In this document: piece by piece, positions 41,433-49,918 of the stretch | Layout of the letters: every line of letters starts with the position of its first letter | How positions within the stretch are numbered: the first letter of the stretch is position 1 | Program-made: the position numbers and the translations under genes | Notes under the pieces: model-generated | The model's database searches: none | The model's input: only the letters and a program-made list of their open reading frames with translations | Told to the model about the DNA's origin: nothing | Origin: Bradyrhizobium sp. Y36 | GTDB taxonomy: Bacteria; Pseudomonadota; Alphaproteobacteria; Rhizobiales; Xanthobacteraceae | Assembly (NCBI RefSeq): GCF_002531575.1 | Contig: NZ_NWTI01000003.1 | Span: 62,001-126,000, forward strand | Reading direction: 5' to 3' | Length of the DNA stretch: 64,000 bases

Positions 41433-43562
41433 TCAGTGGCTGGGAATCGCCCGCTCACCGTGCGGGATCAGCAGCGCGTCGAGCGCCACGGCGCCCTCGC
41501 CGCTCGCGCGGAGCAACAGCGGGTTGACGTCGATCTCCGCGATCGTGTCGGCATGCGCCGCAGCAAAGCGCGACAACGCGGCGACAGCACGCGCGCCGGC
41601 TTCGAGGTCGGCGCGTGGCCGCCCCCGTGCGCCGTCGAGCACCGCGAAGGCCTTCAGCGATCTCAGCATCGCCATCGCCTGCGTCTCGCTGACGGGCGCC
41701 ATTTGCACGGCGGAGTCCTGGAGGATCTCCGCAAAGATGCCGCCGAGGCCGACCATCACCACCGGTCCGAACACCGGATCGATGCGGCTGCCGAGGATCA
41801 GCTCGGCGACGCCCTTGGCCATCGGCGCCACGATCACGCCGTCGATCGCCGCGTTGGGCGCCCTGGTGGCGACGCGATCACGCATCTTTGCATAGGCGCG
41901 CCGGACATCGGCTTCCGAGCCGACGCCCACGACAACGCCGCCGACCTCCGTCTTGTGCGGCAGATCGGGCGAGGCGATCTTCAGCACCACGGGATAGCCG
42001 ATCTCGCCGGCCGCGCGAGCCGCCGCATCCGCGTCCTGGACGAGACGTTCGGCGAGAACTGGAACTCCGGCTTCCGCAAGCGCGCGCTTGGCGCCGAGCT
42101 CATGACGGAACGCGTCGGCCGCGAGCGGCCCTGCTTTCGCAACAGCCTCGGGCTTGTCCTGCGGACGCTCCGCCGCGGCCTGCAACCGCACCAGCGCGGC
42201 GACGGTCGCGCAACAACCGTCGAAACTAGCGATCGTCGGAAAGCCCAGCGCGTGCAGCTCGGTCAGCGCGTCATCCGGCCCGTCCACGCACAGGACGATG
42301 GGACGCGCGGGAAACTGCGCGCGCATGTTGCGCAGCGTGTCCATGTAGATCGAGCGCAGGCGCGGCAAATGCAGCGAGAACGGCAGCGGCAGGATCACCG
42401 TGTCGGCTCGCGCGTCCGCCACGACGGCGGTCATGATCTTCTCCAGCAGGTCCGGGCGGCTCGACATCTGCGCAGTGGCATCGACGGGATTGCGGGCCGA
42501 GGCAAAGGGCACCAGCTCCAGGATTTTCCGCTGCGTCTCCTCGCCGAGCTCAGGCAGCGTCAGCCCGACCGACTGCGCGGCATCCGCGAGCAGCACGCCG
42601 AAGCCGCCCGACGCCGTGAGGATGGCGATGCCCGGCCCCCTCGGCAGCCGGTCCGGCAGCAGGATCGAGGCCGCATGGCCGAGATCGATCAGCTCGTCGA
42701 TGCTGCGCACGCGCACGGCGCCGCAGCGGTCAAACAGCGCGTCGAACACGGCGTCCGATCCGGCCATGGCGCCGGTGTGCGAGGCCGCGGCCGCCTGCCC
42801 GGCGGCGGACGTCCCGATCTTCATCGCGATGACGGGCTTGCCGGCCTCGCGCGCCTGGTCCAGCGCGGCGATCAGGCGGCCGGCATCGCGGCAGGCTTCG
42901 AGACAGCACAGGATCACCTTGGTGGCGGGATCACGCGCCATCCAGGCGATGCCGTCGGCGATGTCGATGTCGCACTCGTTGCCCGTGGTGATGAAACGGC
43001 TGACGCCGACGCCGCGCTCACTGGCAAGGCGCATCGTGTAGCTGCCGAGATTGCCGCTCTGCGAGACGATGCCGAGCGAGCCGGCGGCCGGCATGCCGTG
43101 CTCGAGCACGATCGAGAACGTCGCGATGCTCTTCTCGGCAACGCTGACCGCGCCGAGGCAGTTCGGCCCGAGCAGGCGCATACCGCTATTGCGTGCGGCA
43201 ACGCGCAGCCGCTCCTGCATGGCGCGCCCCTGCTCGCCGAGCTCGGCAAAGCCCGAGGAGAACACGACGACGCTGCGGACGCCGCGAGCGGCGCATTGCT
43301 CCACCGCCTCGCCCGCACGCTCCGCGTCGACCGCGATGATGGCAAGGTCCGGCGCCTCCGGCACCTCGGCGATGGAAGCATAGGCCTGCAGCCCCTGCAC
43401 CATCGCGGCCTTGGGATTGACCGGGTAGATCCGGCCCGCATAGCCGTGACGGCGCAATAGGTCGACCGGCCGGCCGCCGATCTTGGTCGCCTCCTGCGAG
43501 GCGCCGATGATCGCGATCGAGCGCGGCGACATCAGCGCGTCGAGACCTTCTCCCGGCCGCAT
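41433..43562 (-). CDS. NDP-forming acyl-CoA synthetase
   Basis: 709 residues containing both halves of the acetyl-CoA synthetase (ADP-forming) family. A CoA-binding domain (LMSPRSIAIIGASQEATKIG) comes first, then a succinyl-CoA-ligase-like domain with LGPNCLGAVS and the SHTGAMAGS histidine region. A C-terminal ATP-grasp domain has YPVVLKIASPDLPHKTEVGG and AEIDVNPLLL. It activates a carboxylic acid to its CoA thioester at the start of the pathway. ATG 43562 lies 1 base after the enoyl-CoA hydratase stop. Confidence 0.9.
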   Translation of the reverse strand: MRPGEGLDALMSPRSIAIIGASQEATKIGGRPVDLLRRHGYAGRIYPVNPKAAMVQGLQAYASIAEVPEAPDLAIIAVDAERAGEAVEQCAARGVRSVVVFSSGFAELGEQGRAMQERLRVAARNSGMRLLGPNCLGAVSVAEKSIATFSIVLEHGMPAAGSLGIVSQSGNLGSYTMRLASERGVGVSRFITTGNECDIDIADGIAWMARDPATKVILCCLEACRDAGRLIAALDQAREAGKPVIAMKIGTSAAGQAAAASHTGAMAGSDAVFDALFDRCGAVRVRSIDELIDLGHAASILLPDRLPRGPGIAILTASGGFGVLLADAAQSVGLTLPELGEETQRKILELVPFASARNPVDATAQMSSRPDLLEKIMTAVVADARADTVILPLPFSLHLPRLRSIYMDTLRNMRAQFPARPIVLCVDGPDDALTELHALGFPTIASFDGCCATVAALVRLQAAAERPQDKPEAVAKAGPLAADAFRHELGAKRALAEAGVPVLAERLVQDADAAARAAGEIGYPVVLKIASPDLPHKTEVGGVVVGVGSEADVRRAYAKMRDRVATRAPNAAIDGVIVAPMAKGVAELILGSRIDPVFGPVVMVGLGGIFAEILQDSAVQMAPVSETQAMAMLRSLKAFAVLDGARGRPRADLEAGARAVAALSRFAAAHADTIAEIDVNPLLLRASGEGAVALDALLIPHGERAIPSH

Positions 43563-43563
43563 C

Positions 43564-44334
43564 TCAGCGCCCCTTGAACACCGGTGCGCGCTTCTCCAGG
43601 AACGCCATCCGCGCTTCCTTGGCGTCCTCCGTCTTGGACAGCGCCATGGTGATGTTCTGCTCGAATCGGTACGCATCGCGCGGGGGCATCAGCTCGACCA
43701 TGTTCGCCGCGTTCTTGGCGTATTCCATCGCGATCGGGCTCTTCGAGGCGATCTCGCGCGCGAGCTTCATCGCTTCGGGAATGAGGTTCTCCTTGGTGGT
43801 ACAAGCCTCGATGATGCCGAGGCGGTAGAGCTCGGCGGCAGGCACGCGGTAGCCGGTGAAGAACATGCGGCGCATCAGCGAGCGGCCGAACAGCGTGTTC
43901 AGCATGGCCGCACCGCCGGCGAGGCCGACATTGATCTCGGGCATGCCGAACACGGCTTCCTCGCAGGCGTAGAAGATGTCGCAGGACGCCATCAGGCCGA
44001 CGCCGGCACCGAGCGCGACGCCGTTGATCGCCGCGATGACAGGCTTCGAACATTCGCGAATGCAATTGCCGGTCTCACGCGTGATGCGGTTGTGGCTATG
44101 AAACGCGCCGATCTTGGTCGGGTCCGGCCGGTCCTTCAGATCCGCGCCGCTGCAAAACACCTTTCCCGCGCCGGTCAGGATCGCAACCCTGACGTCGGTG
44201 CGTTCGGAGATCTCGTCGAACACGGCGACGATGCGGTCGCGCATGGCGCGGTCGAGCGCGTTCACCGGAGGCCGGTTCAGCGTCACCAGCGCGATGTTGT
44301 CGGACACTTCGAGGGTGACGATATCTGCTGACAT
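43564..44334 (-). CDS. Enoyl-CoA hydratase/isomerase-family protein
   Basis: 256 residues of the crotonase fold. Oxyanion-hole patterns are GKVFCSGADLKD and AAINGVALGAGVGLMASCD. Catalytic-region pattern is FGMPEINVGLAGGA, with the first Glu (E in PEINVG) retained and the second catalytic acid position occupied by glycine/alanine, so hydratase activity is uncertain and an isomerase or lyase is possible. It is the first gene of the 11-kb minus-strand operon. A GGAGGA precedes ATG 44334. Confidence 0.85.
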   Translation of the reverse strand: MSADIVTLEVSDNIALVTLNRPPVNALDRAMRDRIVAVFDEISERTDVRVAILTGAGKVFCSGADLKDRPDPTKIGAFHSHNRITRETGNCIRECSKPVIAAINGVALGAGVGLMASCDIFYACEEAVFGMPEINVGLAGGAAMLNTLFGRSLMRRMFFTGYRVPAAELYRLGIIEACTTKENLIPEAMKLAREIASKSPIAMEYAKNAANMVELMPPRDAYRFEQNITMALSKTEDAKEARMAFLEKRAPVFKGR

Positions 44335-44386
44335 GGGGGTTTCCTCCTGGCTTGTGCTTGGCTCGCTTGAGAGCGCATCGTTGCGC

Positions 44387-44402
44387 CTGACCGATCGGTC
44401 AG
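44387..44402. promoter_or_regulatory. TetR-type operator upstream of the enoyl-CoA hydratase operon
   Basis: CTGACCGATCGGTCAG is a perfect 16-base palindrome 52 bases upstream of the enoyl-CoA hydratase start. The core GACCGATCGGTC recurs at two other sites flanking the neighbouring TetR gene, so this is very probably its operator. Confidence 0.75.
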
Positions 44403-44460
44403 CTTTTTGCGCTGATAGCACCAACTCCCGCGCCTTGCAATATCCTACCGTACCCCTCTT

Positions 44461-44480
44461 GACCGACCGATCGGTCAGTC
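44461..44480. promoter_or_regulatory. TetR-type operator upstream of the Bug receptor
   Basis: GACCGACCGATCGGTCAGTC is a 20-base inverted repeat with one mismatched pair, 43 bases before the receptor ATG. It shares its core with the sites at 44387 and 46256. The two sites in this divergent region are 76 bases apart centre to centre and probably control one promoter each. Confidence 0.75.
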
Positions 44481-44523
44481 ACTAATTTCGAGACAAGCAA
44501 AAACGACCTTGAGGAGGACTCTC

Positions 44524-45501
44524 ATGCCCAGGATCAGCCGACGCCAGGCGACAGCTCTGATCGCCGGTGCCCTCGCCGCTCCGCTCAGTGCGCCCGCCAT
44601 CGTGAGGGCCCGCGGATCGCAGATCTTCATCATCGTGCCCTATGCGCCCGGCGGCTCGATCGACAGCCTGATGCGATCGATCGCGAAGGCCATGGCGGAA
44701 ACCCTGGATCAGCCGGTGCTGGTCGACAACAAGCCCGGGGCCAATGGCATCGTCGGATCGCAATATGTGGCGCGCGCGCCGAAGGACGGATCGGTCCTGC
44801 TCGCCGGCGGCACCGGCCCGATCTCGCTGAACGTGCTGCTGCGCAAGAGCCTGCCCTACAAGCTGGAGGACTTCGCCTCCGTCGCCATGCTCTGCAACGG
44901 GCCGCTGTCGCTGACCGTGAACGCGCGCACGCCCGCGACCGACGTCAAGAGCTTCGTCACCTACGCCAAGGGTCGCGACAAGCCGCTGTTCTACGCCACG
45001 CTCGGTCCGGGCAGCGTCACCCATCTGTTCGGGATCATGATGGGCAAGTCGATGGGGTTCGCCGTCACCGAGGTCGCCTATCGCAACAATCCCGCCTCCA
45101 TCATGGAGACGCTGTCGGGCGAATGCGATCTCAACTTCGCAACGCCTGCCGCCGTGATCGAGCATGCGCGCAGCGGTCAGCTTCGCATCCTCGCGCTCTC
45201 CGCGGAAAAACGCATGGCAAGCTTCCCGGACATCCCGACCTTGGCCGAATCCGGCTATCCCAACCTCACGGCCTCGTTCTGGACCGCGCTTCACGCGCCC
45301 GCGGGCACGCCGCGCGATGTTATCGCGCGGCTGAACGCGGCCGCGAACGCCGCGATGCAGAAGCCGGAGATCGCCAAGCAGCTCGAGACCGACGGCCTGA
45401 TGGTCGATACCGGCGCGCCGGAACGGCTCGATGCCCAGTTGACCAGCGATGCGGCGCTGTGGGGGCCGGTGATCAAGGCGCAGAACATCGTTCTGGAATG
45501 A
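44524..45501 (+). CDS. Bug/TctC-family periplasmic solute receptor
   Basis: 325 residues. The N-terminus MPRISRRQATALIAGALAAP looks like a twin-arginine signal peptide, followed by IIVPYAPGGSIDSLMRSIA and VDNKPGANGIVGSQYVA, the hallmarks of the Bug (TctC) family. Such receptors deliver carboxylates to TctAB. The only tctAB in the window ends the divergent operon that shares this promoter region, so this is its probable receptor. TTGAGGAGG precedes ATG 44524. Confidence 0.9.
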   Translation: MPRISRRQATALIAGALAAPLSAPAIVRARGSQIFIIVPYAPGGSIDSLMRSIAKAMAETLDQPVLVDNKPGANGIVGSQYVARAPKDGSVLLAGGTGPISLNVLLRKSLPYKLEDFASVAMLCNGPLSLTVNARTPATDVKSFVTYAKGRDKPLFYATLGPGSVTHLFGIMMGKSMGFAVTEVAYRNNPASIMETLSGECDLNFATPAAVIEHARSGQLRILALSAEKRMASFPDIPTLAESGYPNLTASFWTALHAPAGTPRDVIARLNAAANAAMQKPEIAKQLETDGLMVDTGAPERLDAQLTSDAALWGPVIKAQNIVLE

Positions 45502-45522
45502 GATGCGGCCGCCGTCCGCCGG

Positions 45523-46197
45523 TCAGCGCGACTTGCGCCGGCCGCTCTTGGGCGGCTCCGGCGACGGAAGCGCGACGAGCTCGCCGCTTCGCAGGCCGTT
45601 GAAGATCATGTCGAAGAAGACCTCCGCGATCTGTTCGGGGGTCGCGGATTTGTTGGGATTGTACCAGCGATGCATCCAGTTGAGCGAAGACAGGATCAGC
45701 CGCCCGGTCATGGGAACATCGACCTTTCGGATCTCGCCGGCGTCGATCGCCTCCTGGATCAGGCCCCGCAGAAAATTCTCGAAGCGGTCGCGGCGCGTCA
45801 GCCGCTCCTTGTGCCTGCTTCGGTCGGGATCGTTCCAGAACGCGGTGGTGGACGCGATCCAGGCCCAGCGATAGCGGCGGAAATACTCCGCCGTAGCGAC
45901 CATGAAGGCGCGAATCTTCTGCGAAGGTGGCCCGTCGGGAATGCGGTCACGCACGAACAGATAAAGCTCGAGCGTGGAGCCGACCGCGACGCGCGCGTAG
46001 ATCTCGTCCTTGTTGGAGAAGTGATGATAGAGCAGCGATTTGGAGATGCCGCAGGCGAGCGCGATGTCGCGCATCGAGGTGCCCTCGAAACCCTTGCTGG
46101 CGAACAGCCGCCCGGCCTCGGCCAGGATCTGCAGCACGCGGTCCGAGGCCTCGGCCTGGTTCGCAACGCCATCCTTCATCGTTGACAGTTCAGTCAT
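45523..46197 (-). CDS. TetR-family repressor
   Basis: 224 residues. The helix-turn-helix is GTSMRDIALACGISKSLLYHHFSNKDEIYARV (residues 39-70; recognition helix ISKSLLYHHF). The ligand domain is all-helical and resembles members that respond to acyl-CoA or aromatic ligands. The gene is convergent with the Bug receptor and divergent from the SMP-30 gene. Copies of one palindrome lie upstream of all three neighbouring transcription units. It probably represses them until the substrate or its CoA ester is present. Confidence 0.9.
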   Translation of the reverse strand: MTELSTMKDGVANQAEASDRVLQILAEAGRLFASKGFEGTSMRDIALACGISKSLLYHHFSNKDEIYARVAVGSTLELYLFVRDRIPDGPPSQKIRAFMVATAEYFRRYRWAWIASTTAFWNDPDRSRHKERLTRRDRFENFLRGLIQEAIDAGEIRKVDVPMTGRLILSSLNWMHRWYNPNKSATPEQIAEVFFDMIFNGLRSGELVALPSPEPPKSGRRKSR

Positions 46198-46255
46198 GAA
46201 CTCCGCAATCCGTTGGCCGGCCCGGAGGCCTTTGGAATGAAACTAGGTTTTCACC

Positions 46256-46267
46256 GACCGATCGGTC
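46256..46267. promoter_or_regulatory. TetR-type operator between the tetR and SMP-30 genes
   Basis: GACCGATCGGTC is a perfect 12-base palindrome in the 98-base divergent intergenic region, identical to the core of the sites at 44387 and 44461. It would allow autoregulation of the repressor and control of the lactonase gene. Confidence 0.7.
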
Positions 46268-46295
46268 AAGCCCGGCGATTGCCCCGCGAGGATTC

Positions 46296-47180
46296 ATGAG
46301 CGTACTGCGAATCAGGCGTATCGGCGCGACCAAGGACCGGCTCGGCGAGAGCCCGGTGTGGGACGAGCGGCGGCGGCGCCTTATCTGGATCGACGCGCTC
46401 GCCGGAACGATCCACAGGCTCGATCCCTTCACCGGCGTCGTCGAGCAATTCAGCGTCCCCGCCCCGATCGGCTCCCTGGCCCTGCGGAGCGACGGCGGCG
46501 CCATCCTGGCGCTGCGCAACGGGTTTGGGCATTACGATTTCGAGGCGCGCCGCCTCACGGAGGGCCCGTCGATCGGGCTCGACCATCCCAATGTGCGGCT
46601 GAACGACGGCAAGGCCGATCCTCACGGCCGTTTTCTCGCAGGCACGATGCACGGCGATCGCGCTCCGGACGAGACACCGCTGGGCGGCCTCTACCGGCTG
46701 GGCGCATCTGGCTCCGTGGAGCTGCTGGAGACCGACCTCGCCGTGAGCAACGGACCGTGCTTCAGCCCGGACGGACGGACGTTCTACCTCGCTGACAGTG
46801 CAAGACGGATCATCTGGGCCTATGATTACAGCGCGGATGGGCCCCTCGCGAACAAGCGCGTGTTCATCGACACGGAGGCGCTTGGTTCCGGCTGCGATGG
46901 CGCAACGGTCGATGCGGACGGCCATCTCTGGTCGGTGCTCGTGCGCATCGGCAAGATCGCGCGATTTTCGCCTGACGGGACGCTGGTGCGGACCATCGAC
47001 ATGCCGGTCCGTCACCCCACCAGCGTGAGCTTCGGCGGCCCCGATCTCGACGTTCTCTACGTGACCTCGATCTCGCGCAGCCACGCGCTCGGCGACGATC
47101 ATCCCGATGCCGGCGGCTTGTTCGCCGTCGAAGGCCTCGGCGTTTGCGGGCGGCCGGCATTGCGGTACGCGCCGGACTGA
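46296..47180 (+). CDS. SMP-30/gluconolactonase-family lactonase
   Basis: 294 residues, a six-bladed beta-propeller lactonase. Characteristic patterns are LGESPVWDERRRRLIWIDAL (metal Glu in GESP) near residue 17, NVRLNDGKADPHGRFLAGTM near 100, and SNGPCFSPDGRTFYLADS near 150. The NDG..D arrangement and the DS pair match metal ligands of this family. It is divergent from tetR across a shared operator. It probably opens a sugar- or hydroxy-acid-derived lactone. It is a second, single-domain relative of the fused lactonase at 31200. Confidence 0.9.
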   Translation: MSVLRIRRIGATKDRLGESPVWDERRRRLIWIDALAGTIHRLDPFTGVVEQFSVPAPIGSLALRSDGGAILALRNGFGHYDFEARRLTEGPSIGLDHPNVRLNDGKADPHGRFLAGTMHGDRAPDETPLGGLYRLGASGSVELLETDLAVSNGPCFSPDGRTFYLADSARRIIWAYDYSADGPLANKRVFIDTEALGSGCDGATVDADGHLWSVLVRIGKIARFSPDGTLVRTIDMPVRHPTSVSFGGPDLDVLYVTSISRSHALGDDHPDAGGLFAVEGLGVCGRPALRYAPD

Positions 47181-47190
47181 CTTGCAGCGA

Positions 47191-48105
47191 CTACGCGGAT
47201 CTCTTGACCTGCTTCGGCACGTGTTCCGCCATATAGTCCACGAAGACCCTGATCTTCTCCGGAAGATAGCTGCTCTGGAGAAACGCCGCGTAGATCCCCT
47301 CGTCGAAGGTCGAATTCGTCACCCGGAAGCCCGGCAGCAGGCGGACGAGGCGCTTGCTCTTCAACTCCTCTGCCACGGTGTAGTCGTCGAGCAGAGCGAT
47401 GCCGTGCCCGGCGATGGCGAGATCGCACAGCACCACGCCGTTGTTGCTGGCGAAAGACGACGGCACCACGATCTCGCGCAGCCGGTTCCGGCGCATGAAC
47501 TTCCAGACCACGTCCTCCGGGCCCATCCAGTAGGTCAGGCAGTTGTGGCGCGTGATGTCCTCCACCTCGCGCAACTTCGGCATCCGGCTGACGTAATCCG
47601 GTGACGCCACCAGAATCCGCTCACTTCGCAGCAGCCGGCGCTGCATCAGACCGGGATCCGTCGGCGCCTGGATCTGAAAGTCGATGTCGAATTCGTCTTC
47701 GCGAAGCTGAGGCCGTCGCTCCGACAGGCGCAGCTCCACCTTCAGCTCCGGATAGAGCTTCTGGAAGCCAGGAATCAGCGGCGTAAGCACCTTGATGCCG
47801 AACAGCGTTCGCGAATGCACCCGCAGCGTTCCGCGCGGCGCGGTCTGCAGCGCGAGCGCGGCGGCTTCGGCATCCTCGATGCCGTGCAGCACCTGCTCGG
47901 TGCGCTGGAAGAAGATCTTGCCGGCATCGGTCAGGCCGAGGTGGCGCGTGCTGCGGTTCAGCAATTGGACGCCGAGCTGCGCCTCGAGCTCGCCGACATA
48001 GCGCGACACCGAGGCCGGCGAGAGCCCGACGCGGCGCCCGGCCGCCGAAAAGCTGCCCTCGCGGACGGCGCTGACGAACAATTCCATGGCCTGGAGGCGA
48101 TTCAT
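47191..48105 (-). CDS. LysR-family transcriptional regulator
   Basis: 304 residues. The N-terminal winged helix-turn-helix is FVSAVREGSFSAAGRRVGLSPASVSRYV (given as residues 10-37; recognition region SPASVSRYV). The LysR substrate-binding domain starts near residue 88. ATG 48105 is preferred over an in-frame TTG at 48126. Divergent from the LLM oxidoreductase, which it probably regulates. Confidence 0.92.
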   Translation of the reverse strand: MNRLQAMELFVSAVREGSFSAAGRRVGLSPASVSRYVGELEAQLGVQLLNRSTRHLGLTDAGKIFFQRTEQVLHGIEDAEAAALALQTAPRGTLRVHSRTLFGIKVLTPLIPGFQKLYPELKVELRLSERRPQLREDEFDIDFQIQAPTDPGLMQRRLLRSERILVASPDYVSRMPKLREVEDITRHNCLTYWMGPEDVVWKFMRRNRLREIVVPSSFASNNGVVLCDLAIAGHGIALLDDYTVAEELKSKRLVRLLPGFRVTNSTFDEGIYAAFLQSSYLPEKIRVFVDYMAEHVPKQVKRSA

Positions 48106-48109
48106 CGAT

Positions 48110-48129
48110 CTTTTCAAATTTTGCAAAAG
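48110..48129. promoter_or_regulatory. Possible LysR binding site
   Basis: CTTTTCAAATTTTGCAAAAG is an imperfect 20-base palindrome immediately upstream of the LysR start, AT-rich against a GC-rich background. A direct repeat ATGCTCA lies nearby at 48132 and 48160. Both fit where an autoregulating LysR protein would bind, but the motif match is my own reading. Confidence 0.4.
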
Positions 48130-48225
48130 ACATGCTCAGATTACGCCAATTGTTCGAAAATGCTCAAGCCCCTATCGTCATGAGAACGCGTCGCAAGAGC
48201 GACCGATCGTGGGAGGACGCAACCG

Positions 48226-49305
48226 ATGGAATTCGGCGTATTCATTCTGGCGCAGCAGCGCGGCTATCATCAGAGCTCGCAGCAGGTGATCCACAACGCC
48301 GTCGAGCAGACGGTTGCCGCCGAACACGCGGGCTTCGACACGGCCTGGTACGCCGAGCATCATTTCAACAATTACAGCCTCTGCCCCTCGCCGCTGATGA
48401 TGGTCGCCCATTGCGCCGGCCTCACCAAGCGCATCCGCCTCGGCACCGCGGTCTGCGTGCTGCCGCTGTATCATCCGGCCCGCCTGCTGGGCGAAATCGG
48501 CTTTGCCGACACCGTCTCGAACGGGCGTCTCGATCTCGGCATCGGCTCGGGCTATCAGAAGTTCGAGTTCGACCGCTTCGGGGTCGACCTCGACCATTCG
48601 CATGCGCTGTTCGCCGAATTCTACGACGTGCTCCACGCCGGCATGAAGGAGCGCATCTTCTCCTATTCCGGCGAGCACCTGAAGATGCCGCCGACCGCGA
48701 TCGCGGTCCGCACCGTGCAGACGCCGATGCCACCGATCTGGGTCACCTCCGGCCACGGCGAGACGCTCGGCCGCGCCATTCGCGACAATCACAATCTGTT
48801 CGTCACCGCGCTGCTCAACGGCCTCGATGCCATCAAGGCGTTGCGCGAGCGTCTCGAAGGGATCGCGGCCAAGGAAGGCCGCTCCATCGACGACACCCGG
48901 TTCGGCTTCCTGCGCTGCGCCTATGCCAGCGACAATGACAGCGAGATCCAGTCCTATCTGGACAATGCGCGTTTCCAGCGCCGGCTGTCCGAAAGCCTCA
49001 AGTTTCGCCGCGCCCAGAGCGACGACGGCTACCTGATCAAGGAGGAAGCCGGACCGAACGACATGAGCCTCGAGACGATGCGGAGCAATTTGCCCGTCGG
49101 CAGTGTCAACCAGGTGATCGACCGCATGCTGGAGGAGATCAGCATCCTCAAGCCGACCCACATCGCGCTGCAGACCCAGCTCGGCGATTTCGATCAGCGC
49201 ACGATGCTGCGCCAGATCGAGCTGTGGGGCAGCAGGATCATTCCCGCGATCCGGAAGGAACTGAAGTCGGGCCGCAAGGTCGCGGGCGAGGCGGTTTCGG
49301 CGTAG
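48226..49305 (+). CDS. LLM-class flavin-dependent monooxygenase
   Basis: 359 residues of the bacterial luciferase-like TIM barrel. Typical patterns are MEFGVFILAQQ at the N-terminus, AEHHFNNYSLCPSPLMM near residue 43, and RLDLGIGSGYQKFEFDRFGV. Such enzymes oxygenate substrates with reduced FMN supplied by a reductase, which the next gene provides. The ATG follows GGGAGGA. The pair forms a plausible two-component monooxygenase, with unknown substrate. Confidence 0.9.
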   Translation: MEFGVFILAQQRGYHQSSQQVIHNAVEQTVAAEHAGFDTAWYAEHHFNNYSLCPSPLMMVAHCAGLTKRIRLGTAVCVLPLYHPARLLGEIGFADTVSNGRLDLGIGSGYQKFEFDRFGVDLDHSHALFAEFYDVLHAGMKERIFSYSGEHLKMPPTAIAVRTVQTPMPPIWVTSGHGETLGRAIRDNHNLFVTALLNGLDAIKALRERLEGIAAKEGRSIDDTRFGFLRCAYASDNDSEIQSYLDNARFQRRLSESLKFRRAQSDDGYLIKEEAGPNDMSLETMRSNLPVGSVNQVIDRMLEEISILKPTHIALQTQLGDFDQRTMLRQIELWGSRIIPAIRKELKSGRKVAGEAVSA

Positions 49306-49335
49306 GCGGCAAGACGCGCGCTTCGGAGGTCCGTG

Positions 49336-49851
49336 ATGGGATGTCAGATGCCTCAAATGCCCGATGTCCGCTCGGTCGAAGCCGCCGAGTTTCGGTTGGC
49401 GATGCGCAATCTCGCGAGCGGCGTCGCCATCGTGGCGACGGGAACGGACGCAACACGGCGCGGGCTGACGGTCAGCTCCGTCACCTCGCTGTGCCTGGAT
49501 CCACCGAGCCTGCTCGTCGGTGTCAATTCGAGCTCCGAAACCCATGGCGCCATCCTCGCCAACGGCCGCTTCGGCGTCAGCCTCCTCGGTGCTGGGCAGG
49601 AGGATCTGGCACTGCGCTTTGCCGGCAGCGTCAAGGGCGTCGAGCGCTTCGCAACGGCGCAATGGGAGCAAGGCACGCTCGACGTTCCGCTCCTGGAGCC
49701 GGCGATCGGCGCCGTGGAATGCGTGCTGCATCATCACCAGGTGGTCGGCACGCATGGTCTCTTCATCGGCAGGATCGTGGCGACGCGGGGCGGTCACGGC
49801 GATCCGCTGGTCAATTTCCAGGGTGCTCTGCACGCGCTGCCGCGCGGCTAG
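49336..49851 (+). CDS. Flavin reductase (FMN-binding split-barrel)
   Basis: 171 residues of the flavin-reductase-like domain. The N-terminal FRLAMRNLASGVAIVATGTD and RRGLTVSSVTSLCLDPPSLL are typical of HpaC/DszD-type reductases. The mid-region GRFGVSLLGAGQEDLALRFAG and C-terminal LVNFQGALHAL complete the family pattern. It reduces FMN for the LLM monooxygenase 30 bases upstream. ATG 49336 lies 6 bases after GGAGG; a GTG one codon earlier is possible. Confidence 0.9.
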   Translation: MGCQMPQMPDVRSVEAAEFRLAMRNLASGVAIVATGTDATRRGLTVSSVTSLCLDPPSLLVGVNSSSETHGAILANGRFGVSLLGAGQEDLALRFAGSVKGVERFATAQWEQGTLDVPLLEPAIGAVECVLHHHQVVGTHGLFIGRIVATRGGHGDPLVNFQGALHALPRG

Positions 49852-49918
49852 CTGGATTTGCCGGGCGAGATCCGGCAATACCGTCCTTATCGGCGAGGAT
49901 CGCAACGGGAGCGGCACC

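Noticed and set aside
44563..45484. Antisense frames over the Bug receptor gene
   Set aside because: They have no family pattern, while the sense frame has a clear signal peptide and Bug motifs.
48201..48210. Fourth TetR operator (GACCGATCG followed by TGG) before the LLM gene
   Set aside because: Only half of the palindrome is present, and it overlaps the region next to the ribosome site, so it is likely chance.
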